From: Halegenticoccus tardaugens
Lineage (GTDB): Archaea > Halobacteriota > Halobacteria > Halobacteriales > Haloferacaceae
Length of the DNA: 64,000 nt
NCBI RefSeq assembly: GCF_004116405.1
Contig: NZ_SDIC01000006.1
Coordinates: 124,001 to 188,000 of the forward strand
Direction: 5' to 3'
Part shown: piece by piece, positions 1-7,721 of the stretch
Numbering within the stretch: position 1 is the first letter of the stretch
Layout: the number at the start of each line of letters is the position of its first letter
The notes under the pieces: generated by a model
What the model saw: the letters and a program-made list of their open reading frames with translations, nothing else
The model's database searches: none
What the model was told of the DNA's origin: nothing
Program-made: the position numbers and the translations under genes

Positions 1-897
1 ATCGCCGACGCGATCGTCGCGCACGCGGCCGACCTGGACGTCGACCCCCGCGACGTATCCGGGTTCGAGAGCATCCCGGGCGAGGGTGTCGTCGGCGAAA
101 TCGACGGCGAGACGTACTCCGTCGGCAAGCCCGCGCTCTTCGCCGAACTCGAGGACCATCCGTCGCACGCCGATCGGACGACCGACGGCGGCGTCGCCGA
201 TCCCACGATCGAGGGGACGCGCGCCGCCGATCCCTTCGGTCGGCTCGTCCCCGACCTCCAGGCGGCGGGCAAGACCGTCGTCCTCGTCGGCGCTGGCGCG
301 ACGGTCCTCGGGGCGATCGCCGTCGCGGACGAGATCCGTCCGGAGGCGAGGAGGTCGGTCGAACGCCTCCGCGACCGGGGCGTCGAACGGATCGTGATGC
401 TCACGGGCGACAACGAGCGGACGGCGCGGGCGATCGCCGCGGAGGTCGGCGTCGAGGAGTTCCGGGCCGACCTGCTGCCCGAAGAGAAGGTCGACGCGGT
501 CGACGAGCTGTCGGACGAATGCGGGACGGTGGCGATGGTGGGCGACGGGGTGAACGACGCGCCCGCGTTGGCGACCGCTTCCGTCGGGATCGCAATGGGC
601 GCGGCGGGCACCGACACCGCGCTCGAAACCGCCGACGTCGCGCTCATGGGCGACGACCTCTCGAAGCTCCCCTACCTGTACGCGCTCTCGCGCAAAGCCA
701 ACGGCGTCATCCGCCAGAACGTCCTGGCGAGCCTCGGAACGAAAGCCCTCCTCGCGGTCGGCGTCCCGCTCGGCTACGTGAGCGTCGCGCTCGCCGTCGT
801 CGTCGGCGACATGGGGATGAGCCTCGGCGTCACCGGCAACGCCATGCGGCTCTCGCGGCTGTCGCCGACGCAGTTCTCCGAGCGGACGTCGAAGTAG
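1..897 (+). CDS. Heavy-metal P1B-type ATPase, C-terminal part (runs off left edge)
   Basis: This is the C-terminal 298 residues of a P-type ATPase that pumps metal ions across the cell membrane using ATP. The reading frame is open from base 1, so the start, most transmembrane helices and the phosphorylated Asp lie outside the window. Seen here are the end of the nucleotide-binding domain (GEGV and GKPALF stretches), the MLTGDN motif, the hinge motif MVGDGVNDAPAL and two C-terminal membrane segments. The TALETADVALM.DDL signature and the short GNAMRLSR tail are typical of the Zn/Cd/Pb (ZntA/CadA) branch rather than the Cu branch. The metal choice is inferred, because the selectivity helices are only partly visible. 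Confidence 0.93.
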   Translation: MADAIVAHAADLDVDPRDVSGFESIPGEGVVGEIDGETYSVGKPALFAELEDHPSHADRTTDGGVADPTIEGTRAADPFGRLVPDLQAAGKTVVLVGAGATVLGAIAVADEIRPEARRSVERLRDRGVERIVMLTGDNERTARAIAAEVGVEEFRADLLPEEKVDAVDELSDECGTVAMVGDGVNDAPALATASVGIAMGAAGTDTALETADVALMGDDLSKLPYLYALSRKANGVIRQNVLASLGTKALLAVGVPLGYVSVALAVVVGDMGMSLGVTGNAMRLSRLSPTQFSERTSK

Positions 898-997
898 GCC
901 GCCGACGGGATATCGTGGCGAACGTAGCAGTATATATTTCCTATCTTTTAAGCTAGAAAAGAATTAATGTCAACGTCTTCCTCCGCTCGGCCGGAGC

Positions 998-1789
998 ATG
1001 AACCACTCACGACGCACCGTCCTGAAGCTCGCGGGCGCGGGTCTCGTCGGACTCGGCGGACCCTCGCTCGTCGGCACCGCCGCGGCGCAAACCACGTACA
1101 CGGTCGACAGCGATCTCACGAACACCGTCTCGGCGACCGGGGCGGAACTCGACGAGGCGGTCCGAGGCGTTCGATCCGACAGTCCGCTCGTCGGCCTCGG
1201 CGACACGTGGGTCGCCGTCGGTAACGAGGAGGGAATAAACGCGGTCTACATGGCGGCCCACGCGGCGTGGGAGTCGGCGTGGGGGACCAGCACGATCGCC
1301 CAGGACAAGAACAACATCTACGGCTGGGGGGCCGTCGACAGCGACCCGTACGACGGCGCGAAGGCCTTCGACTCGTTCGACGAGTGCGTGCGGTACGTGA
1401 TGCCGCGGATCAAGGACCTCTACCTGAGCCCGGACGGACAGTACTACACGTCGCACGGCCCGACCCTGCGGGGGATGAACGTACACTACGCGACCGACGA
1501 CAACTGGGCCGACGGCATCGCGGGCGTGATGAACAGCATCGCCGACGAGCTCCCGTCCGGCGGCGACGGCGGCTTCGGCGACGGCGACCGCGTCGTCGCG
1601 ACGGAGGGTCTCAACACCCGCGAGCAGCCGGGACTGGACTCCGAGGTCGTGGCGACGATGGCCGCCGGCTCCGTCGGCGAGATCGTCAACGGACCGACCG
1701 CCGCCGACGGCTACACGTGGTGGGGGATCCACTGGCTCGAACGCGACATCTGGGGCTGGTCCGTCGAGCAGTACCTCGATCCGGCGTAG
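998..1789 (+). CDS. Tat-exported glucosaminidase-like (GH73-type) protein with C-terminal SH3 domain
   Basis: A 263-residue secreted protein. Residues 1-30 form a twin-arginine signal (SRRTVLKLAGAG, ending near AAA-Q). Residues about 75-185 match the N-acetylglucosaminidase/autolysin fold: an A.WESAWGTS motif whose Glu92 aligns with the catalytic acid, followed by the DKNNIYGWG stretch typical of the family. Residues about 197-262 resemble a bacterial SH3 domain (GLNTREQPG...WGWSVEQYL). In bacteria such enzymes cut peptidoglycan glycan strands. Haloarchaea have none, so the substrate may be a bacterial wall, an exopolysaccharide or an S-layer glycan. The start is fixed by the signal peptide. 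It stands alone between the ATPase and the YlbF-family gene. Confidence 0.8.
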   Translation: MNHSRRTVLKLAGAGLVGLGGPSLVGTAAAQTTYTVDSDLTNTVSATGAELDEAVRGVRSDSPLVGLGDTWVAVGNEEGINAVYMAAHAAWESAWGTSTIAQDKNNIYGWGAVDSDPYDGAKAFDSFDECVRYVMPRIKDLYLSPDGQYYTSHGPTLRGMNVHYATDDNWADGIAGVMNSIADELPSGGDGGFGDGDRVVATEGLNTREQPGLDSEVVATMAAGSVGEIVNGPTAADGYTWWGIHWLERDIWGWSVEQYLDPA

Positions 1790-1837
1790 CCGCGAGCTAC
1801 GAATACCGCAATTCGAGTTTTTCGATTCGAGAGGATC

Positions 1838-1852
1838 CGCGAATTGTTCGCG
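1838..1852. terminator. Short hairpin after the glucosaminidase-like gene
   Basis: Perfect 6-bp arms CGCGAA and TTCGCG enclose a 3-nt loop 49 nt after the stop codon. No clear T-run follows, so a role in transcription termination or RNA end formation is only a possibility. Confidence 0.25.
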
Positions 1853-2073
1853 AGCGGCGAGCACGCCGGAACCGACGCGTGACCGATCCGAGGGCTCACC
1901 GGCCCGCTCTCACCGCGACGACCGGACCGACCTCGGTTTCATATCGCAGAGTTTGATTTATTTACTCGGTGTCGGTCGCGATCGTCGCTTCGGTGGCAAC
2001 CGGGCCGAGTGCGCGAGACGCGTCGCTCTTCCAGCAGGTGGCCCGAAAAACGCGCTCGCTCCACGGCCGCCGA

Positions 2074-2448
2074 TCAATCGTGACAGCAGCCGCCCGCCTC
2101 GCCGCCGAAGTCGACCGCGAGCGGCTCCGAGATCGCCTCGTTGACGCCTTCGAGTCGGCTCTGGAGTTCCTCCTGCGCCTCCAGGTACTCGGCCATCACC
2201 GGCAGCGCGTGGAGCTCCTGCTGGGCGCGCTGGACCTTCTGGAGGCCCTCCTGCGTCGCCTGTCCGGTCTGCCGCGCGAGCATGAACTCCTGTCGGAGCT
2301 GTTCGAACTCCGAGATCGTCTCCTGTGCCTCCGCGTCGTTCTCGACGGCCGCCTTCGCCTCCTCGAAGGCCCGATACTCCGAGGTCTCGGCGATGGCGTC
2401 GCCCAGTTCCCGGCCGAGGTCTTCGATGGAAGTCGTTTCGACGCTCAT
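2074..2448 (-). CDS. YlbF/YmcA-family protein with Cys-Cys-His tail
   Basis: A 124-residue, almost entirely helical acidic protein matching the YlbF/YmcA family (DUF964; com_ylbF). In Bacillus these proteins form the RicAFT complex, which binds Fe-S clusters and modulates RNase Y. Visible features are long amphipathic helices with Q-rich stretches (about residues 25-100) and a C-terminal GGCCHD tail that could bind metal. The function in archaea is not known to me. It is a single gene read leftward; the next gene on that strand (an esterase at 2521-3180) ends 72 nt upstream of its start. Confidence 0.75.
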   Translation of the reverse strand: MSVETTSIEDLGRELGDAIAETSEYRAFEEAKAAVENDAEAQETISEFEQLRQEFMLARQTGQATQEGLQKVQRAQQELHALPVMAEYLEAQEELQSRLEGVNEAISEPLAVDFGGEAGGCCHD

Positions 2449-2520
2449 GGTCTCGATTGGGACCGGATTCGTTTAGGCCTGCCGGATGCGCGCGTCGGTC
2501 GCCGCGACGCTCGGTTCGCT

Positions 2521-3180
2521 CTACTCTACCACTCGCTCCGCGAACGCCACCAGATCCGCCAGCTCCTCGGGGCCGACGCCGTGGGCCGCCTCGTACGCGC
2601 CGAACGCCACGTCCGCCCCCAGTTCGCGCAGGCGGCCGGCCGCCGCCTCCGCCCGGTGCGGCGGGATCACCTGATCGGCCGATCCCGCCGAGACGAACAC
2701 CGGTTTGCCGTCGATCCCGTCGGGGTCGAGGGCGGCGTGTGACTCGGCGAGGTAGCCGTGGAGCGCGGCGACCCACGCGTACCGGTCGGGATCCTCCAGC
2801 AGGAGCGCGAGGCTCGTGATGGCCCCCTGACTGAACCCGAGCAGGCCGATCCGATCGGGGTCGATCGCGTACGCTTCCACCGCGGCGTCGACGGATTCGG
2901 AGACGAGGTCGAGGCTCCGGCGGAAGTCATCGCCGTCAGGCTGACTGCTGTGCAGGCCGCCGGCGGACGTGTCCAGCTCGTACCACGTGTACCCGCCCAT
3001 CAGCCGCTCGGGGGCGCGGAGACTCACGACGCGAAGCTCGTCGGGAAACCGCCGCGCGAGAGGGAGCAGGTCCTCCTCGTTCGCGCCGCGGCCGTGCAGG
3101 ACGAAGACCGCGGGCGCGGGTCCGTTCGACGTTCGCTGCGGCTCGACGTGGACGTGTTCGAGCGGGAGGTCGTCGCTCAT
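2521..3180 (-). CDS. Alpha/beta-hydrolase, phospholipase/carboxylesterase family
   Basis: A 219-residue cytosolic esterase. It shows FVLHGRGANEEDLLPLA (oxyanion region, about residues 26-42), the nucleophile elbow GFSQGA, the Asp region VFVSAGSADQVIPP and a catalytic His near EAAHGVG, which is the pattern of the carboxylesterase/lysophospholipase (YpfH/EstB-like) family. The natural ester substrate is unknown. The ATG at 3180 is preferred to an upstream in-frame ATG at 3213 because a GGAGGT sequence abuts it and family members begin close to this point. The zinc-ribbon gene lies 60 nt upstream on the same strand. Confidence 0.85.
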   Translation of the reverse strand: MSDDLPLEHVHVEPQRTSNGPAPAVFVLHGRGANEEDLLPLARRFPDELRVVSLRAPERLMGGYTWYELDTSAGGLHSSQPDGDDFRRSLDLVSESVDAAVEAYAIDPDRIGLLGFSQGAITSLALLLEDPDRYAWVAALHGYLAESHAALDPDGIDGKPVFVSAGSADQVIPPHRAEAAAGRLRELGADVAFGAYEAAHGVGPEELADLVAFAERVVE

Positions 3181-3240
3181 ACCTCCGATTGGGACGCGAG
3201 CCGCTTCAATCACCCAGTGACGCGTCCGTCACCGGTCCCG

Positions 3241-3441
3241 CTAGTTGACGCCGAGCACCTTGCCGCAGCGCCTGCAGAGCCAGAGGTTCCGCCGTCCGGC
3301 CCCGAGCACGACGCGGGGCGGTTCGTCGGTCCCCTCACGCTCGTCGAAGGTGATCTCGCGGACCGTCTCCCCCTTCTCGACCCCGTCTTTCGACGCGATC
3401 TCGGCCCCGCAGTCCGGACAGTCGAACGATTCGTCGCTCAT
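3241..3441 (-). CDS. Small zinc-ribbon protein
   Basis: A 66-residue protein beginning MSDESFDCPDCG and carrying a second CRRCG knuckle near its C-terminus. The two CxxC pairs, about 40 residues apart, would bind one zinc ion. Its role is unknown; small zinc ribbons of this kind often act in protein or nucleic-acid binding. A longer in-frame extension upstream (to 3588) is rejected because it is Arg/Ser-rich, has shadow-like composition and would overlap the divergent dph2 promoter. Confidence 0.7.
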   Translation of the reverse strand: MSDESFDCPDCGAEIASKDGVEKGETVREITFDEREGTDEPPRVVLGAGRRNLWLCRRCGKVLGVN

Positions 3442-3587
3442 GTCGGGAGGGTACGATCGCCGCGGGCATAATCCCGAGCGGTCGGTGTGCGATCGGCGCA
3501 CGACCCGTTCGCCGGTCGCCCGCGACGCCGCTGAGCGACTCCGCCGAAGCGCGGTCGTTAAACGTCCCGGCCCGCAACGACGAGTCA

Positions 3588-4622
3588 ATGAGTCGGGACG
3601 CCTATTCCGAGGGGGATCTGCGGAAGACCGGGATGGCCCTCAAACACGACAGGGAGTGGGACTACGAACTGGAACGGATCGTCGAGGCGATCGAGGAACG
3701 CGGGGCGACGAAGGTCGGCCTCCAGTTCCCGGAGGGACTGAAGCGCCGCGGCCCGGCCGTGGCCGACGACCTCCGGGCGCTCGTCGGGGACGGGGTGACG
3801 TTCATGCTCTCCGGGCAGCCCTGCTACGGCGCGTGCGACCTCGACACGTACCTGATGCGCCGGACGGACGTGTTCGTCCACTTCGGCCACTCGCCGATGA
3901 AGGAGTCGGACAAGATCATCTACGTCCCGCTGTTCTCGAACGTCGATCCCTTCCCGATCATGGAGGAATCCCTCGACGAACTCGAAGCGGGCGACGTGGG
4001 TCTCGTCACCACCGCCCAGCACATGAACCGCTTCGAGGAGATGGCCGACTGGCTCGAAGCGCGCGGCTTCTCCGTGCACACCCGACGAGGCGACGACCGC
4101 CTCACGCACGAGGGGCAGGTCCTCGGCTGCAACTACGCCTCGGCCGACGTCGACGCCGATCAGGTGCTCTACGTCGGCGGCGGGAAGTTCCACCCGCTCG
4201 GCCTCGCCATGGAGCACCCCGAGAAGACGGTCGTCATCGCGGACCCGGTCAACAACGTCGTCACGGTCGCGGACACGGAGAAGTTCCTGAAGCAGCGCTA
4301 CGGCGCGGTCCACCGGGCGATGGGGGCCGAAAAGTGGGGCGTCATCTTCTGCACCAAGATCGGCCAGGGTCGCTGGGAGACCGCCCAGGAGATCCTCGAC
4401 GACAACGAGGACGCCTACCTCATCACCATGGACGAGGTCACGCCGGACCGCCTGCGCAACTTCGACATGGACGCGTTCGTCAACACCGGGTGTCCGCGCA
4501 TCACGACCGACGACGGCCCGCGGTTCCACAAGCCGATGCTGACGCCGGGCGAGTACCGGATCGTCGTCGGCGACGAACCGCTCGACTCGCTGTCGTTCGA
4601 CACGTTCCACGGCACCTGGTGA
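3588..4622 (+). CDS. dph2: Diphthamide biosynthesis enzyme Dph2 (radical-SAM-like 3-amino-3-carboxypropyl transferase)
   Basis: A 344-residue enzyme for the first step of diphthamide synthesis: transfer of the 3-amino-3-carboxypropyl group of S-adenosylmethionine to a His of elongation factor 2. Archaeal Dph2 acts as a homodimer with one [4Fe-4S] cluster held by three Cys, one from each domain. Candidates here are Cys79 (or Cys83) in SGQPCYGACD, Cys181 in VLGCNYAS and Cys302 in VNTGCPRI; their spacing agrees with the archaeal family. Length is normal. It diverges from the zinc-ribbon gene and is followed closely by a small membrane-protein gene. Confidence 0.95.
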   Translation: MSRDAYSEGDLRKTGMALKHDREWDYELERIVEAIEERGATKVGLQFPEGLKRRGPAVADDLRALVGDGVTFMLSGQPCYGACDLDTYLMRRTDVFVHFGHSPMKESDKIIYVPLFSNVDPFPIMEESLDELEAGDVGLVTTAQHMNRFEEMADWLEARGFSVHTRRGDDRLTHEGQVLGCNYASADVDADQVLYVGGGKFHPLGLAMEHPEKTVVIADPVNNVVTVADTEKFLKQRYGAVHRAMGAEKWGVIFCTKIGQGRWETAQEILDDNEDAYLITMDEVTPDRLRNFDMDAFVNTGCPRITTDDGPRFHKPMLTPGEYRIVVGDEPLDSLSFDTFHGTW

Positions 4623-4673
4623 TCGCGACCGACGCCGTTTCGACTCGCCTCGCTCCTCGTCATCACGATCATC

Positions 4674-4922
4674 GTGACGATTCCGGCGTTTTTCGTCCTC
4701 GCCATCGTCGGCGGCGCGACCAGGACCGTCGCGCTCGGCACCGTCGTCGGCGAGGAGTTCACCGATCCGGGCCTGTTCGCCGCGCTCGGCATCGGTGCGC
4801 TCGTCTCGGCCGTCGTCGGCGTCGTGCCGATCCTCGGCGGGCTGTTCAACGTCTCTCTCGCCCTCCTCGGCGGCGGTTCGATGGTCCTCGGGCTCTGGAA
4901 GAAACGGGAAGCGTCGTCCTGA
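4674..4922 (+). CDS. Small two-helix membrane protein
   Basis: An 82-residue hydrophobic protein with two predicted membrane segments (about residues 1-22 and 35-75, the latter Gly/Val/Leu-rich and possibly two helices) ending in a charged KKREASS tail. The first codon is GTG and the hydrophobic stretch appears to extend a few residues further upstream, in the same frame as dph2 and without an intervening ATG, so the true start is uncertain. Function unknown. It lies 51 nt after dph2 and may be cotranscribed with it. Confidence 0.55.
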   Translation: MTIPAFFVLAIVGGATRTVALGTVVGEEFTDPGLFAALGIGALVSAVVGVVPILGGLFNVSLALLGGGSMVLGLWKKREASS

Positions 4923-4948
4923 CCGGAGCCGGGGTCGTGCGCCACGAC

Positions 4949-5305
4949 TCACCCGACGGCCCGCTCGACGTACTCGACCGCTTCCTCGGGAGTCTCGACG
5001 GATTCGATGCCCGAGACGTCGTGCGTTCCGATGCCCGCGACCGGTCGGTCGAACACGCCCGCGAAGCCGATCTCCGAGAGCGTCCCCGCCGCACCGCCGA
5101 TCGCGACGACCGCGTCGCCGTTCATCGCGACCAGCGCGTTCCGGGCGTGACCGATCCCGGTCGCGATCGCGGTGTCGACGTGGGGGTTCGCGGCCGTCGG
5201 GTCGTCCCCGGGGAGGATGCCGATCGTCTCGCCGCCCGCCGCCTTCGCGCCCCGGCAGGCCGCCTCCATCACCCCGCCGAGACCGCCGCAGACGACGACG
5301 GCCAC
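4949..5305 (-). CDS. LOG/TIGR00725-like Rossmann protein, N-terminally short
   Basis: A 118-residue protein of the TIGR00725 group within the LOG/lysine-decarboxylase-like superfamily. It has VVCGGLGGVMEAACRGA, GILPGDD and the AIGGAAGTLSE nucleotide-binding loop. Family members usually have about 35 more residues at the N-terminus, containing the first beta-strand and helix. Here the frame upstream of the GTG at 5305 runs only to a stop at 5363-5365 and encodes an unrelated Arg-rich stretch. The gene therefore looks truncated, perhaps by a deletion next to the divergent GYD promoter. Whether the product folds is doubtful. Confidence 0.6.
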   Translation of the reverse strand: MAVVVCGGLGGVMEAACRGAKAAGGETIGILPGDDPTAANPHVDTAIATGIGHARNALVAMNGDAVVAIGGAAGTLSEIGFAGVFDRPVAGIGTHDVSGIESVETPEEAVEYVERAVG

Positions 5306-5365
5306 GAAGTCGCCGGACCGTCGGCGCGGATCGAGTCCGACCCCGTCCGCACCCGGCCGGAATCA

Positions 5366-5374
5366 CTTTTAAAC
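5366..5374 (+). promoter_or_regulatory. TATA-like box for the GYD-domain gene
   Basis: CTTTTAAAC ends 20 nt before the ATG at 5395, which fits a leaderless or nearly leaderless haloarchaeal transcript. Confidence 0.5.
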
Positions 5375-5394
5375 TTCGACCGTTGTGTCCCGAT

Positions 5395-5682
5395 ATGGGC
5401 ACGTACTCGGCACTCGTCGACGTGGACGAGTCGTCGTTCCAGAACGCGCAGGAGCTCGCGACCGTCTGGGGCGAGATCCGGCGCGACGTCGAAGAACTCG
5501 GCGGGGAGCTTCTCGACGCCTACGCGGTGCTCGGCGAGCGCGACTTTCTGGTGCTGTTCGAGGCCGACGACCGCGATCAGGCGTTCAAGATCTCCATCGC
5601 GATGGAACGGTACGGGCTCGACACCCAGACGATGGAGATCATCCCGGTCGACGACCTCGGATCGATCGTCGAGGACTTCTGA
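5395..5682 (+). CDS. GYD-domain protein
   Basis: A 95-residue protein whose whole length resembles the GYD-domain family: an N-terminal TYSALVDVDESS strand, a central LGERDFLVLFEADD strand and a C-terminal METIIPVDDL-type end, giving a ferredoxin-like alpha/beta fold. The biochemical role of the family is unknown. The ATG at 5395 is chosen because it follows a TATA-like box at the usual distance and starts the conserved domain. It is divergent from the truncated LOG-like gene and convergent with the sirtuin gene. Confidence 0.8.
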   Translation: MGTYSALVDVDESSFQNAQELATVWGEIRRDVEELGGELLDAYAVLGERDFLVLFEADDRDQAFKISIAMERYGLDTQTMEIIPVDDLGSIVEDF

Positions 5683-5704
5683 GCGGGATCGCCCGGCGAC
5701 CTGC

Positions 5705-6484
5705 TCACCGGGAGACGAGTTCCGCGAGCTTCGACAGCGTCGCCGCCGCGTCCGCGCGGAATTCGGCGTGGGCCCGGTCGCTGTAGGGCGTCTCCTCCCT
5801 GTTGACGAGCACGAGCGTCCCCCCTTCCGCCGCGACGCCGGGGAGCGACGCCGCCGGCTCGACGGTGAGCGACGAGCCGACGGCGAGGAACACGTCGCTG
5901 TCGGCCGCCAGCCGCCGCGCCTCCGCGAACGTCTCCCGCGGGAGCGCCTCGCCGAAGAGCACCACGTCGGGCTTGTAGACGCCGCCGCAGCCGTCGCATC
6001 GCGGCGGGAGTTCGCCCGTCCGGACGCGCTCTCGGACGGGCGCGGCTTCCTCGCGACGGCCGCAATCGCGACAGACGACGCGGGCGCCGGTGCCGTGGAG
6101 TTCGAGCACCCGATCGCTCCCGGCCTCGGCGTGCAACCCGTCGGTGTTCTGTGTGATCACCGCGTCCAGAAACCCCTCCCGTTCGAGCCGCGCGAGCGCC
6201 TCGTGGGCGGCGTTCGGGGCGACCGACTCCGGGAACATCGCCTCGTGGAGGCGCAGCCGATCCCGCCAGAACCCCGCCGGATCGGCGTCGAACCGACCGA
6301 TCCGAAAGTCGCCCGGGTCGAACTCGGTCCTCCAGATTCCGCCCTCGCCGCGGAAGCTGGGAACGCCGGAGGCGGTGCTCACGCCCGCCCCGGTGAGCGC
6401 GACCGCGACGTCCGCCTCGGTGAGCGCGTCCGCGACCGCCGCGAGATCGTCGTCCGTGGTCGACGACGGGAGGGAATCACCCAT
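5705..6484 (-). CDS. Sir2-family NAD-dependent protein deacylase
   Basis: A 259-residue sirtuin that removes acyl groups from lysines using NAD+. The NAD-binding motif GAGVSTASGVPSFRG (about residues 35-49), the QNTDGLH motif, the catalytic His in ELHGT and a zinc site of CRDC followed by CDGCG are all present. GSSLTVEP closes the Rossmann fold. Length is typical of archaeal CobB/Sir2 enzymes. It is a single gene; its product would act in the cytoplasm on chromatin or metabolic enzymes such as acyl-CoA synthetases (one is encoded at 53220-55211, though no link is shown). Confidence 0.94.
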   Translation of the reverse strand: MGDSLPSSTTDDDLAAVADALTEADVAVALTGAGVSTASGVPSFRGEGGIWRTEFDPGDFRIGRFDADPAGFWRDRLRLHEAMFPESVAPNAAHEALARLEREGFLDAVITQNTDGLHAEAGSDRVLELHGTGARVVCRDCGRREEAAPVRERVRTGELPPRCDGCGGVYKPDVVLFGEALPRETFAEARRLAADSDVFLAVGSSLTVEPAASLPGVAAEGGTLVLVNREETPYSDRAHAEFRADAAATLSKLAELVSR

Positions 6485-6732
6485 GTCCGACGGTGGGTGG
6501 GATGCGAGAAAAAACGCGCGCTCGCGCCGGTCACCGGCGTCGGGCGTCGCGGGTGAGCCGGCGCTTCGGGGCCGGCGTCGTCAGCCGGATGAAACGGAGC
6601 ATGTCAACATACGTCGCGCTCGGTCGACCGACGGGGTTGCGGCGATCGTTCACGGTGTCGCGTCTCACGCCTCGCGGACACCTGTACCTTCTGCCTGTAC
6701 TGCCCGGGCGGGCCGCCGCCGCGACTCCACAA

Positions 6733-6740
6733 CGTTTAGA
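6733..6740 (+). promoter_or_regulatory. TATA-like box for the UlaG-like gene
   Basis: CGTTTAGA ends 24 nt before the ATG at 6765, consistent with a leaderless transcript. The preceding 250 nt from 6485 contain no recognisable gene. Confidence 0.45.
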
Positions 6741-6764
6741 CCGTCCGCGCGCGCAGGGGTGCGT

Positions 6765-7598
6765 ATGACAGTCAGTGACTGGGGCGACTGGCTCCCGCGC
6801 GCGGTCGACGACGCCGACCCGGACACCGTCGCCGTCTGGTACCTCGGCTGCAACGGCTTCGTACTCAAAGGTAGCGGCGGAACGACGCTGTTCATCGATC
6901 CGTACGTCGGCACCGGCGACCCGCCGCGGACGGTCCGGATGGTGCCGGTTCCGTTCGACCCGGCGGACGTCGAGGCGGCCGACGCGATCCTGGCGACCCA
7001 CGAGCACACGGATCACACCCACGGTCCGAGTCAAGCGCCGATCCTCGCGAACACGGGGGCGACGTTCTACGCGCCGGACGACAGCCTCGCGGTCGCCCGG
7101 GAGGACGAGCGTTGGACCGAGAACTGGGACGTCGCGGAGGACCAGTTCGAGGCGGTCGAGGAGGGAGACGCGCTGGAGATCGGCGAGTTCACCGTCCGCG
7201 TCGAGACCGCCGACGACCCCGACTCGACCCACCCCGTCAGTTACGTCCTCGAGCACGACTCGGGGACGATCTTCCACGGCGGCGACACGAAGCCCGCGGA
7301 GGCGTTCGAGGACCTCGGCGAGCGGTACGACGTCGACCTCGGCATCCTCGCGTTCGGCGCGATCGGCAACGTCCCGGACAAGGAGACGGGCGAGCCGATC
7401 CGGACGAAGTGGTACTCCACCGAAAACGAGATCGTGAAGGCCGCGAGCGACCTGCAGTTCGATCGGCTACTCCCCAGCCACTGGGACATGTGGAAGGGGA
7501 TGACCGCGGATCCGAAGGCGCTGCACCACCACGCGCGGAGCTACGAGTATCCCTCGACGCTCGAACTCGTCGAGATCGGCGACAGGGTCGATCTGTAG
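6765..7598 (+). CDS. UlaG-like metallo-beta-lactamase-fold hydrolase
   Basis: A 277-residue enzyme of the MBL fold, closest in pattern to L-ascorbate-6-phosphate lactonase UlaG and relatives. Visible motifs are WYLGCNGFVLK near the N-terminus, the metal-binding THEHTDHTHGP (about residues 82-92), HGGDTKP with the bridging Asp, and LPSHWDMWKG with the last His. The UlaG group usually binds one or two Mn or Zn ions and opens lactones. The actual substrate here is unknown, and no ascorbate genes are near. The start is supported by the TATA-like box just upstream. Confidence 0.87.
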   Translation: MTVSDWGDWLPRAVDDADPDTVAVWYLGCNGFVLKGSGGTTLFIDPYVGTGDPPRTVRMVPVPFDPADVEAADAILATHEHTDHTHGPSQAPILANTGATFYAPDDSLAVAREDERWTENWDVAEDQFEAVEEGDALEIGEFTVRVETADDPDSTHPVSYVLEHDSGTIFHGGDTKPAEAFEDLGERYDVDLGILAFGAIGNVPDKETGEPIRTKWYSTENEIVKAASDLQFDRLLPSHWDMWKGMTADPKALHHHARSYEYPSTLELVEIGDRVDL

Positions 7599-7640
7599 GC
7601 CGGCGAAGCGGACGAACGACGGAGGATCGATCGAGCGGAC

Positions 7641-7664
7641 GAGCGATCGAGCGATCGAGCGATC
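7641..7664. repeat. Octamer tandem repeat (3 x GAGCGATC)
   Basis: Three perfect copies of GAGCGATC stand head to tail, flanked on both sides by degenerate GA(G)CGATCGA sequence (about 7625-7672). It lies between the UlaG-like gene and the promoter of the coiled-coil protein. It is a simple-sequence expansion with no visible coding role. Confidence 0.75.
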
Positions 7665-7721
7665 GAACGGACGGACGTTCTCGCCGATTGATTTATGTGG
7701 TGTGTCAGAATTGTGTTGAAT

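Noticed and set aside
3245-6556. A very long open frame of over 1,100 codons
   Set aside because: It runs across and against several well-supported genes (Dph2, sirtuin, GYD). It is Arg/Pro/Gly-rich without any domain. Long shadow frames are expected in this GC-rich DNA.
7641-7664. GAGCGATC repeats as a regulator-binding array
   Set aside because: The short perfect octamer expansion grades into GATCGA simple sequence, so slippage is the simpler explanation. No spacing or promoter relation supports binding sites.
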